In this document: positions 1-5,489 of the stretch, piece after piece | Numbering within the stretch: the first letter of the stretch is position 1 | How the letters are laid out: the number at the start of each line of letters is the position of its first letter | Assembly (NCBI GenBank): GCA_002482765.1 | Contig: DLGP01000114.1 | Span: forward strand, 1 to 7,325 | Reading direction: 5' to 3' | DNA: 7,325 nt | Origin: Alphaproteobacteria bacterium UBA7691 | Lineage (GTDB): Bacteria > Pseudomonadota > Alphaproteobacteria > Ferrovibrionales > Ferrovibrionaceae | Translations under genes and position numbers: made by a program | Notes under the pieces: model-generated | Told to the model about the DNA's origin: nothing | Database searches by the model: none | The model's input: the letters and a program-made list of their open reading frames with translations, nothing else

Positions 1-213
1 CGCGTCCGCGACTTCCGCGGCGTCAATGGCAAGAGCTTTGATGGTCGGGGCAATTATGCCCTTGGTCTCAAGGAACAGATCATTTTCCCCGAGATCGATT
101 ATGACAAGGTCGATGCCGTGCGCGGCATGGACATCATCATCTGCACGTCGGCGAAGACGGATGAGGAAGCCAAGGCCCTGCTGGCCGGTTTCCGCATGCC
201 GTTCCAGAGCTGA
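1..213 (+). CDS. rplE: 50S ribosomal protein L5 (3' end only)
   Basis: The window opens in frame 1 inside this gene and shows its last 70 codons and a TGA stop. The visible residues start RVRDFRGVNGKSFDGRGNY and include LGLKEQIIFPEIDYDKV, the conserved C-terminal part of L5, and end GFRMPFQS. Known of the family: L5 binds 5S rRNA together with L18 and L25 in the central protuberance of the 50S subunit and contacts the P-site tRNA. Full length in bacteria is about 180 residues, so roughly 60 % is missing upstream. It precedes rpsN by 19 nt, the standard spc-operon order. In E. coli the S8 autoregulatory site lies around the rplE start, which is outside this window and cannot be judged. Confidence 0.97.
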   Translation, partial: RVRDFRGVNGKSFDGRGNYALGLKEQIIFPEIDYDKVDAVRGMDIIICTSAKTDEEAKALLAGFRMPFQS

Positions 214-232
214 GCCGGAAAGGATCGCTGAG

Positions 233-538
233 ATGGCGAAGAAGAGTTCCGTCGAGAAGAATGAGCACCGCCGCAGCCTGGCGGCACGGTATGCCGCCAA
301 GCGCGCGCGCTTGAAGGCTGCCGTGCAGAGCAAGACCGCCGAGCCGGAAGAGCGTTTTGCTGCCGCGTTGAAGTTGGCTGAAATGCCGCGCAATTCGGCT
401 AAAATCCGCATCCGCAACCGCTGCGAACTGACTGGCCGTCCGCGTGCCTTCTATCGCAAGCTGAAACTGTCGCGCAACATGCTGCGTGAGCTGGCCTCGA
501 ATGGCCAGATCCCCGGCATGGTGAAGTCGAGCTGGTAA
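233..538 (+). CDS. rpsN: 30S ribosomal protein S14, zinc-free long form
   Basis: This encodes 101 residues, the usual length of the long S14 type. The family core is at residues 59-81, with RNRCELTGRPRAFYRKLKLSR. There is a single cysteine (Cys64) and no CxxC pairs, so this is the zinc-independent (C-minus) form rather than the ~61-residue zinc-ribbon form. S14 binds 16S rRNA in the 30S head near the A and P sites. The same frame stays open upstream to position 26 inside rplE. The ATG at 233 is chosen because it follows an AAAGGA Shine-Dalgarno (219-224) and gives the family N-terminus MAKKSSVEKNEHRR. Its TAA overlaps the SD of rpsH, suggesting coupled translation. Confidence 0.97.
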   Translation: MAKKSSVEKNEHRRSLAARYAAKRARLKAAVQSKTAEPEERFAAALKLAEMPRNSAKIRIRNRCELTGRPRAFYRKLKLSRNMLRELASNGQIPGMVKSSW

Positions 539-552
539 GGAGGGCATAGGCA

Positions 553-948
553 ATGGCTCTTACCGATCCGTTGGGCGATCTGCTCGCCCGTATCCGCAAT
601 GGCCAGCAGGCCGGCAAGTCGAGCATAGACTCGCCCGCTTCCAAGCTGCGCGCCAATGTGCTCGAAGTCCTGAAGAAGGAAGGTTACATCCGCGGCTATG
701 AGCTGCTTGAGGATGGCAACAAGCGCAACCTGCGCATCGAGCTGAAGTATTACGAGGGCGAGCCGGTGATCAAGGCGATCAACCGTATCTCCAAGCCTGG
801 TCGTCGCGTCTATTCCGGCATCGAAGAGTTGCCGAAGGTGCGTGGTGGCCTCGGCATCTCGATCCTGTCGACACCGCGCGGCGTGATGTCGGATATTGAG
901 GCTCGCTCTGCCAATGTTGGCGGCGAAGTCCTCTGCCGCGTGTTCTAA
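553..948 (+). CDS. rpsH: 30S ribosomal protein S8
   Basis: The protein has 131 residues (E. coli 130). It opens MALTDPLGDLLARIRNG and carries the S8 signature GISILSTPRGVMSDIEAR at residues 101-118, followed by NVGGEVLCRVF at the C-terminus. S8 binds helix 21 of 16S rRNA in the central domain and is a primary assembly protein. In E. coli it also represses translation of the spc operon by binding the mRNA near rplE; whether that holds here is not visible. A strong SD (AAGGAGG, 537-543) overlaps the rpsN stop and lies 9 nt before the ATG. The gap to rplF is 13 nt. Confidence 0.98.
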   Translation: MALTDPLGDLLARIRNGQQAGKSSIDSPASKLRANVLEVLKKEGYIRGYELLEDGNKRNLRIELKYYEGEPVIKAINRISKPGRRVYSGIEELPKVRGGLGISILSTPRGVMSDIEARSANVGGEVLCRVF

Positions 949-961
949 GGAGTAGGGACCC

Positions 962-1495
962 ATGTCGCGTATCGGCAAACATCCGGTTCCGGTGCCTCAG
1001 GGCGTCGATGTGAAACTGGCTGGCCAAACCCTGACGGCCAAGGGCCCGAAGGGTGAGTTGCAGGTCACCATCGTGGACGATCTGTCGGTCGAGCTGGCCG
1101 ACGGCAAGGTCACCGTGAAGCCGCGCCAGCCCACCCGTCGCGCCCGCTCCATGTGGGGCATGCAGCGCACGCTGGTGAGCAATCTGGTCAAGGGCGTCAA
1201 GGACGGCTACACCCGCGATCTCGACATCAACGGCGTCGGCCTGCGTGCTGCGCTTCAGGGCAAGACCCTGCAGCTCAACATGGGCTTCAGCCATGATGTG
1301 AATTATCCGATCCCGGCGGGCATCGAGATCAAGGTGGAAAAGCCCACTTCGATCAAGATCTCCGGCGCAGACCGTCAACTCGTCGGCCAGGTGGCTGCGG
1401 ATATCCGCGCCATCAAGCCGCCCGAGCCCTACAAGGGCAAGGGCATCAAGTATTCCGACGAGAAGATCCTGCGCAAGGAAGGCAAGAAGAAGTAA
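962..1495 (+). CDS. rplF: 50S ribosomal protein L6
   Basis: The protein has 177 residues, the same as the typical bacterial length. It starts MSRIGKHPVPVPQGVDV and has the L6 signature PEPYKGKGIKYSDE at residues 154-167, then a lysine-rich tail ending RKEGKKK. L6 consists of two related alpha/beta RNA-binding domains, here about 1-80 and 81-177. It binds 23S rRNA near the sarcin-ricin loop, at the factor-binding side of the 50S subunit. The SD AAGGAG (947-952) overlaps the rpsH TAA and is 9 nt from the ATG. Nothing unusual was seen. Confidence 0.98.
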   Translation: MSRIGKHPVPVPQGVDVKLAGQTLTAKGPKGELQVTIVDDLSVELADGKVTVKPRQPTRRARSMWGMQRTLVSNLVKGVKDGYTRDLDINGVGLRAALQGKTLQLNMGFSHDVNYPIPAGIEIKVEKPTSIKISGADRQLVGQVAADIRAIKPPEPYKGKGIKYSDEKILRKEGKKK

Positions 1496-1506
1496 GGAAT
1501 GCCGTC

Positions 1507-1878
1507 ATGAGCAAACTCACTCGCCTGAATGCGCTGAACGCGCGCCGCAAGGAACGCAACCGCACCCGTATCGTCGAGGCGGCCCATGGCCGCCCGCGTC
1601 TCAGCGTGCATCGCTCCTCGCGTTTCATTTATGCCCAGATCATCGACGACACCAAGGGCGTGACCCTGGCTGCCGCTTCCTCGTTGGAAGACAGCCTGCG
1701 CAGCTCCCTGAAGTCGGGCGGCAACAAGGCCGCTGCTTCTGAGGTGGGCAAGCTGATCGCCGAGCGCGCCAAGGCCGCCGGTATCAACGATGTGATCTTC
1801 GACCGCGGCGCGTACCTGTACCATGGGCGCGTCAAGGCGCTCGCCGAGGCGGCCCGCGAAGGCGGTTTGAACTTCTAA
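1507..1878 (+). CDS. rplR: 50S ribosomal protein L18
   Basis: The 123-residue product is slightly longer than the E. coli protein (117), mainly at the N-terminus (MSKLTRLNALNARRKERNR). The conserved C-terminal block FDRGAYLYHGRVKALAEAA lies at residues 98-116 and the protein ends AREGGLNF. L18 is the central 5S rRNA-binding protein and helps bring 5S rRNA into the large subunit; its basic N-terminal arm is the part that varies. The SD TAAGGA (1493-1498) overlaps the rplF stop and lies 8 nt from the ATG. An ATG at 1499 is in another frame, meets a TGA within four codons and is ignored. Confidence 0.97.
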   Translation: MSKLTRLNALNARRKERNRTRIVEAAHGRPRLSVHRSSRFIYAQIIDDTKGVTLAAASSLEDSLRSSLKSGGNKAAASEVGKLIAERAKAAGINDVIFDRGAYLYHGRVKALAEAAREGGLNF

Positions 1879-1893
1879 GAAAGGTTTTGGCAG

Positions 1894-2463
1894 ATGGCTG
1901 GTAATCAACGGGAGCGGGGCGAGCGCGGTGGTGATCGCGATCGTGGCGGCGAGCGCGGCGACAGCGAGTTCGTCGACAAGCTGGTCTCCATCAACCGCGT
2001 GGCCAAGGTGGTTAAGGGCGGTAAGCGTTTCGGTTTCGCGGCCCTGGTGGTCGTGGGTGATCAGAAGGGCCGCGTGGGCTATGGTTCGGGTAAGGCCCGC
2101 GAGGTGCCGGAAGCCATTCGTAAGGCGACCGAGCATGCCAAGCGTAACCTGATCCGCGTCAACCTGCGCGAAGGTCGCACGCTGCATCACGACATTGAGG
2201 CCCGTCATGGCGCCGGCAAGGTTGTGCTGCGTGCGGCTCCGGCCGGTACCGGCATCATCGCCGGCGGCCCGATGCGCGCCGTGTTCGAGACCCTGGGCGT
2301 GGCAGACGTGGTGACCAAGTCGGTTGGCAGTTCCAACCCGCATAACATGGTGAAGGCAACTTTCGCGGCCCTCCAGGCCCTGAATGCGCCGCGCCAGATC
2401 GCCAACAAGCGCGGCAAGAAGGTGGCTGACATCCTGGGCCGTCGCGGCGAGACCGAGGAGTAA
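1894..2463 (+). CDS. rpsE: 30S ribosomal protein S5
   Basis: The protein has 189 residues versus 167 in E. coli. The added length is mainly an N-terminal low-complexity segment (residues 5-23) made of Arg, Gly, Glu and Asp. The S5 double-stranded-RNA-binding-like domain follows at about 25-90 (FVDKLVSINRVAKVVKGG), then the C-terminal domain with APAGTGIIAGGPMRAVFE at 115-132 and GSSNPHNMVKATFAAL at 145-160. S5 sits at the mRNA entry channel and contributes to decoding accuracy and mRNA unwinding. The SD GAAAGG (1879-1884) directly follows the rplR stop. The last codons contain the SD of rpmD, so translation of S5 and L30 is probably coupled. Confidence 0.98.
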   Translation: MAGNQRERGERGGDRDRGGERGDSEFVDKLVSINRVAKVVKGGKRFGFAALVVVGDQKGRVGYGSGKAREVPEAIRKATEHAKRNLIRVNLREGRTLHHDIEARHGAGKVVLRAAPAGTGIIAGGPMRAVFETLGVADVVTKSVGSSNPHNMVKATFAALQALNAPRQIANKRGKKVADILGRRGETEE

Positions 2464-2469
2464 GCTGTC

Positions 2470-2652
2470 ATGTCGAAGAAGACTGTGAAGGTGACCTGGA
2501 TTCGCTCGGCCAACAAGCGGACCGAGGACCAGCAGGATACCATTCGTGGCCTTGGCCTGCGCCACCTGCATCATACCCGCGAGCTGGAAGATACCCCGGC
2601 GGTGCGCGGCATGATTGCCAAGGTGCAGCATCTGGTTCAGGTCGAAGGCTGA
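2470..2652 (+). CDS. rpmD: 50S ribosomal protein L30
   Basis: The 60-residue product matches the usual bacterial size (58-62). It has the L30 pattern: an N-terminal beta strand KTVKVTWIRSANKR, then DTIRGLGLRHLHHTREL and a C-terminal GMIAKVQHLVQVEG. L30 is a small peripheral 50S protein that binds 23S rRNA and is not universal in bacteria. The gap from rpsE is only 6 nt. Its SD, GAGGAG (2455-2460), is embedded in the last two sense codons of rpsE, which supports translational coupling. Confidence 0.97.
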   Translation: MSKKTVKVTWIRSANKRTEDQQDTIRGLGLRHLHHTRELEDTPAVRGMIAKVQHLVQVEG

Positions 2653-2684
2653 TAGTAGGATACCCCTAGAGAGGGATTAGGAAC

Positions 2685-3218
2685 ATGCGTCTCAATCAGA
2701 TCGCCGACAATCCGGGCGCCCGCAAGGACCGCATGCGCGTCGGCCGCGGCATCGGCTCCGGCAAGGGCAAGACCTCGGGCCGTGGCGTCAAGGGCCAGAA
2801 GGCGCGTACCGGCGTGTCGATCAAGGGCTTCGAAGGCGGCCAGACCCCGATTCATCGTCGTCTGCCGAAGCGCGGTTTCAATCCGCTCAATCCGCAGGAT
2901 TTTGACGTGGTCAACCTTGGCCGCTTGCAGGCTGCGATTGACGCCGGCAAGCTCGATGCCGGCAAGCCGGTTGATGCCGTCGCGCTCAAGGCTGCCGGCC
3001 TGATCGGCGGCAAGGCTGCCGATGGCGTCCGTCTGCTGGCCACGGGTGAGCTGACCGCCAAGATCAGCATTTCGGTGCAGGGCATCTCGGCCGCTGCGCG
3101 TGAAGCGGTGGAAAAGCTCGGCGGTGCCGTCACCATCCTGGAGACCCGCAAGGTCAAGGCCCAGGCCCGCTCCGAGGTGGTGAAAGCCGCCAAGGCCGCG
3201 AAGCAGAAGAAGAAGTAA
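2685..3218 (+). CDS. rplO: 50S ribosomal protein L15
   Basis: The protein has 177 residues, long compared with E. coli L15 (144). The N-terminal extended Gly/Arg/Lys-rich region (residues 17-48, RVGRGIGSGKGKTSGRGVKG and following), which threads into 23S rRNA, is intact, as is GFEGGQTPIHRRLPKRGF at 48-65. The globular domain covers about 70-155. The extra length is largely a C-terminal tail after residue 155, rich in Lys and Ala and ending KAAKAAKQKKK. L15 is a late-assembly 50S protein. The SD AGGA (2679-2682) lies two bases before the ATG; GAGAGGG at 2669-2675 is an alternative at a better distance. An 84-nt gap separates it from secY. Confidence 0.97.
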   Translation: MRLNQIADNPGARKDRMRVGRGIGSGKGKTSGRGVKGQKARTGVSIKGFEGGQTPIHRRLPKRGFNPLNPQDFDVVNLGRLQAAIDAGKLDAGKPVDAVALKAAGLIGGKAADGVRLLATGELTAKISISVQGISAAAREAVEKLGGAVTILETRKVKAQARSEVVKAAKAAKQKKK

Positions 3219-3302
3219 TCCAATGATTGCCGGCGTGGGCCTGAGGTTCGCGCCGGTGATTTGGTCGGCAAGTTTTCTCCCCTCTGGGCAGTAGGAGCTA
3301 CG
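3219..3302 (+). other. rplO-secY intergenic gap with an imperfect hairpin
   Basis: This 84-nt gap is the longest in the spc part of the window. It contains an inverted repeat CCGGCG (3230-3235) / CGCCGG (3251-3256). The stem can be extended outward by G-U and A-U pairs to about 3226/3260, around a 15-nt loop. A short TTTT (3273-3276) lies 12 nt further on, too far for a good intrinsic terminator. I see no convincing promoter. It may act as an attenuating or mRNA-stabilising structure separating the ribosomal-protein genes from secY; that is inference. Confidence 0.35.
3293..3297 (+). promoter_or_regulatory. Ribosome binding site that sets the secY start
   Basis: AGGAG lies 5 nt before the ATG at 3303. 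The frame is open further upstream to a TTG at 3261, but that codon has no SD and would add 14 residues (VGKFSPLWAVGAT...) not typical of SecY. The downstream ATG is therefore preferred. Confidence 0.85.
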
Positions 3303-4649
3303 ATGGCGTCGGCGGCAGAACGTATGGCAGCCAGCCTGAATTTCGGTGCCTTCGCCAAGGCCACCGAGCTGAAGAAGCGCATCTGGTTCACCCTGGGTGC
3401 GCTGATCGTCTATCGTTTGGGCACCTATATCCCGCTGCCGGGTATCGACCCGACGGTGCTGGCAGATATCTTCAAGCAGCAATCCGGCGGCATTCTCGGC
3501 CTGTTCAACGTGTTCGCGGGTGGTGCGCTGGAGCGCATGACCATCTTCGCGCTCAATATCATGCCGTATATCTCGGCATCGATCATCATGCAGCTGCTGA
3601 CCAGCGTGGTGCCATCCTTCGAAGCGATGAAGAAGGAAGGCGAGGCGGGCCGCAAGCGCATCAATCAATATACCCGTTATGGCACCGTGCTGCTGGCTGT
3701 GGTGCAGGCTTATGGTATCGCGGTCGGCCTTGAGGGCATGACCGGCGGCCGTGGCGGCGCCGTGATCGAGCCGGGGCTGTTTTTCCGCCTCGTCACCGTG
3801 ATCACGCTCACCGGCGGCACCATGTTCCTGATGTGGCTGGGCGAGCAGATCACCCAGCGTGGCGTTGGCAACGGCATCTCGCTGATCATCTTCGCCGGCA
3901 TCATCGCTGAATTGCCGCGCGCCCTGGCCGCCACGCTCGAACTGGGCCGTACTGGCGCCCTGTCGATGGCAGTCATCGTGGTGGTGTTTGTTGGCGCCGT
4001 GGCCGTGATCTATGGCATCGTGTTCATGGAGCGCGCCCAGCGCCGCATCCTGATCCAGTATCCCAAGCGCCAGGTTGGTGCGCGTATGTTCGGCGGCGAA
4101 AGCTCGCATCTGCCGATGAAGCTGAATACCGCCGGTGTGATTCCGCCGATCTTCGCTTCCTCGCTGCTGCTGATGCCGATCACCATCGCGCAATTCACCG
4201 CCGGCTCCGGTGGCCCGGAATGGCTCACCACGGTCACGGCCCTGCTGGGCCATGGCCAGCCGCTCTACATGCTGATGTATGTGGCGCTGATCGTGTTCTT
4301 CTGCTTCTTCTATACGGCGGTTGTGTTCAATCCGACCGAGACGGCCGATAACCTGAAGAAGAATGGCGGCTTTGTGCCGGGCATCCGCCCGGGCCAGCGC
4401 ACCGCCGAGTATTTTGATTATGTGCTGACCCGCATCACCGTGGCCGGCGCGGTCTATATCGCCGCCGTCTGCTTGTTGCCGGAAATCCTGATCTCGCGCT
4501 TCTCGGTGCCGTTCTATTTCGGCGGCACCTCGCTGCTCATCGTTGTCAGTGTGACGATGGACACCGTGGCGCAGGTCCAGTCGCATCTGTTGGCGCATCA
4601 GTATGAGGGCCTCATCAAGAAGGCCAAGCTGAGAGGGGCACGCAAATGA
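3303..4649 (+). CDS. secY: Protein translocase channel subunit SecY
   Basis: The protein has 448 residues from the chosen ATG (E. coli 443). It is an inner-membrane protein forming the SecYEG pore through which SecA or the ribosome delivers unfolded proteins. Ten hydrophobic segments can be traced, the first around 27-47 and the last around 405-424. TM2 follows the plug region GGILGLFNVFAGGALERM (62-79). Family signatures are GVGNGISLIIFAGI (187-200) and KLNTAGVIPPIFASS (273-287). The cytoplasmic C5 loop NPTETADNLKKNGGFVPGIRPGQRT (343-367) carries Arg362, corresponding to the functionally essential E. coli Arg357. The N-terminus MASAAERMAASLNFGAFAKATELKKRI fits alphaproteobacterial SecY. The stop codon overlaps the adk start. 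rpmJ, which follows secY in E. coli, is absent. Confidence 0.98.
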   Translation: MASAAERMAASLNFGAFAKATELKKRIWFTLGALIVYRLGTYIPLPGIDPTVLADIFKQQSGGILGLFNVFAGGALERMTIFALNIMPYISASIIMQLLTSVVPSFEAMKKEGEAGRKRINQYTRYGTVLLAVVQAYGIAVGLEGMTGGRGGAVIEPGLFFRLVTVITLTGGTMFLMWLGEQITQRGVGNGISLIIFAGIIAELPRALAATLELGRTGALSMAVIVVVFVGAVAVIYGIVFMERAQRRILIQYPKRQVGARMFGGESSHLPMKLNTAGVIPPIFASSLLLMPITIAQFTAGSGGPEWLTTVTALLGHGQPLYMLMYVALIVFFCFFYTAVVFNPTETADNLKKNGGFVPGIRPGQRTAEYFDYVLTRITVAGAVYIAAVCLLPEILISRFSVPFYFGGTSLLIVVSVTMDTVAQVQSHLLAHQYEGLIKKAKLRGARK

Positions 4650-5296
4650 GGCTTATCCTGCTAGGTCCGCCGGGCGCCGGTAAAGGCACCCAGGCCCAGC
4701 GTCTGACCCAGAGCCACGGCCTGGTGCAGCTTTCCACCGGCGACATGCTGCGCGCCGCTGTGAAGGCAGGCACCGCCATCGGGCTCAAGGCCAAGGCGAT
4801 CATGGACCAGGGTGGCCTGGTGTCGGATGATATTGTGGTTGGCATCATTGCTGACCGCATCGACCAGCCGGATTGCCGCAAGGGCTTTATCCTGGATGGT
4901 TTCCCGCGCACCACCAAGCAGGCTGAGGCGCTCGACAAGATGTTGTCTGAGCGCAAGCTGAAGCTGGATGCCGTGATCGAGATGCAGGTTAACGATAGTG
5001 TGCTGGTTGAGCGCATCACCGGCCGTTTCACCTGCGCCAAATGCGGCGCCGGTTATCATGACAGTTTCCACCCGACCAAGCAGGCCGGCACCTGCGACCG
5101 CTGTGGCGCGACCGAGTTTACCCGGCGTGCCGACGACAAGGCGGAAACCGTGGTGCCGCGACTCCAGGCCTATCACGAGCAGACTGCACCACTTCTCCCG
5201 TATTACGAGGGGCGGGGTATTCTCCGTAAGGTTGATGGTATGGCGGAAATCGATGAAGTGACTCGTCAAATCGAGGGGGTTTTGCAAGCGATTTAA
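4646..5296 (+). CDS. adk: Adenylate kinase with a four-cysteine (zinc-type) LID
   Basis: The 216-residue product is a long-type adenylate kinase that interconverts ATP + AMP and 2 ADP in the cytoplasm. Visible parts are the P-loop GPPGAGKGT (7-15), the AMP-binding region STGDMLR (30-36), DGFPRT (84-89) and the LID. The LID begins ITGRFTC (124-130) and ends RRADD (160-164). It contains Cys130-x2-Cys133 and Cys150-x2-Cys153, the Cys4 arrangement that binds structural zinc in many Gram-positive and some alphaproteobacterial enzymes; E. coli uses non-cysteine residues there. The ATG overlaps the secY TGA in an ATGA motif, so translation is probably coupled. adk next to secY is usual in Alphaproteobacteria and Gram-positives. 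A strong promoter begins 18 nt after its stop. Confidence 0.98.
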   Translation: MRLILLGPPGAGKGTQAQRLTQSHGLVQLSTGDMLRAAVKAGTAIGLKAKAIMDQGGLVSDDIVVGIIADRIDQPDCRKGFILDGFPRTTKQAEALDKMLSERKLKLDAVIEMQVNDSVLVERITGRFTCAKCGAGYHDSFHPTKQAGTCDRCGATEFTRRADDKAETVVPRLQAYHEQTAPLLPYYEGRGILRKVDGMAEIDEVTRQIEGVLQAI

Positions 5297-5314
5297 GGCA
5301 AAACCCTTTTAGAG

Positions 5315-5342
5315 TTGACTAGTTACGGAGAGTTTCTATAAT
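5315..5342 (+). promoter_or_regulatory. Near-consensus sigma-70-type promoter ahead of the alpha operon
   Basis: TTGACT (-35, 5315-5320; 5 of 6 matches to consensus) and TATAAT (-10, 5337-5342; perfect) are separated by 16 nt. An A/T-rich stretch (about 5290-5314, including AAAACCCTTTT), unusual for this G+C-rich window, lies just upstream and could be an UP element. The transcription start is predicted near 5348-5350, giving a leader of about 140 nt before rpsM. This would give rpsM-rpsK-rpoA expression independent of the upstream spc transcript. It is the only convincing promoter I see in the window. Confidence 0.85.
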
Positions 5343-5348
5343 CGCGCC

Positions 5349-5421
5349 CCTTGGGCAGAGGGTGCGATAGACAACTAGGTGGCTGGCTCAGCGTAAATCT
5401 TTGTTTACGTTGAGTTTTTCT
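5349..5421 (+). ncRNA. Candidate short terminated leader RNA (about 73 nt)
   Basis: If transcription starts at the promoter and stops at the U-tract of the hairpin, the product is a discrete RNA of about 73 nt with a 3' terminator stem. The segment before the stem (5349-5386) has no clear open reading frame. A local element CCCT (5348-5351) / AGGG (5359-5362) could form a small 5' stem. I do not recognise it as a known RNA family. It may be only an attenuated leader with no role in trans. The ends are inferred. Confidence 0.35.
5387..5421 (+). terminator. Intrinsic terminator / possible attenuator in the rpsM leader
   Basis: CTCAGCGTAAA (5387-5397) pairs with TTTACGTTGAG (5404-5414). The 11-bp stem has one G-U wobble, a 6-nt loop (TCTTTG), and is followed immediately by TTTTTCT. 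The stem-plus-U-tract layout is that of a Rho-independent terminator on the + strand. There is no A-tract upstream, so it should not work in reverse. It lies after the promoter, about 40 nt from the predicted start. It therefore faces transcripts arriving from adk and also those started at 5349. It may end the spc transcript, attenuate the alpha operon, or both. The stem is only moderately G+C rich, so termination may be partial, which would fit the need to express rpsM. Confidence 0.75.
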
Positions 5422-5448
5422 GTTGGCTACCCAGTCGCCCAATATGAC

Positions 5449-5469
5449 CGACTCACCTTTGGTGAGTCG
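5449..5469 (+). promoter_or_regulatory. Perfect 9-bp hairpin just upstream of the rpsM ribosome binding site
   Basis: CGACTCACC (5449-5457) and GGTGAGTCG (5461-5469) are exact reverse complements around a TTT loop. The hairpin ends 8 nt before the AGGAG (5478-5482) that serves the rpsM GTG. No U-tract follows, so it is not a terminator. Its position suggests a translational control element or a structure that keeps the SD exposed. In E. coli S4 represses translation through a leader pseudoknot at this place, but rpsD is not in this operon and I see no clear match to that fold. Confidence 0.55.
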
Positions 5470-5477
5470 CTGACGCG

Positions 5478-5482
5478 AGGAG
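5478..5482 (+). promoter_or_regulatory. Ribosome binding site that sets the rpsM GTG start
   Basis: AGGAG lies 7 nt before the GTG at 5490, which gives the family N-terminus MARIAGVNIP. No in-frame ATG precedes it with an SD, so the GTG start is well supported. Confidence 0.85.
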
Positions 5483-5489
5483 AGAAGGC

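Noticed and set aside
26..232. In-frame upstream extension of rpsN within rplE
   Set aside because: The extra 69 residues overlap L5 coding sequence, do not resemble S14, and the ATG at 233 has its own SD.
1429..2631. A 400-codon open frame on the - strand opposite rplR, rpsE and rpmD
   Set aside because: Same reason: a reverse-frame shadow of conserved ribosomal-protein genes, with no family resemblance.
3230..3276. Possible terminator between rplO and secY
   Set aside because: The loop is long, the outer stem relies on wobble pairs, and the TTTT lies 12 nt or more beyond the stem; kept only as an imperfect hairpin.
3261..3302. TTG start giving a 462-residue SecY
   Set aside because: It has no SD and adds an atypical N-terminus; the ATG at 3303 has AGGAG at a good distance.
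2637..4598. A 653-codon open frame on the - strand opposite rplO and secY
   Set aside because: It is antisense to two certain genes. Its His/Asp/Gly/Ala/Gln-rich composition is what G+C-rich coding DNA gives when read in reverse, and it has no recognisable domain.
5341..5368. Inverted repeat ATCGC / GCGAT around the predicted transcription start, as an operator
   Set aside because: Only five bases per arm, and the inner pairing needs a bulge and a wobble; too weak to call a repressor site from one sequence.
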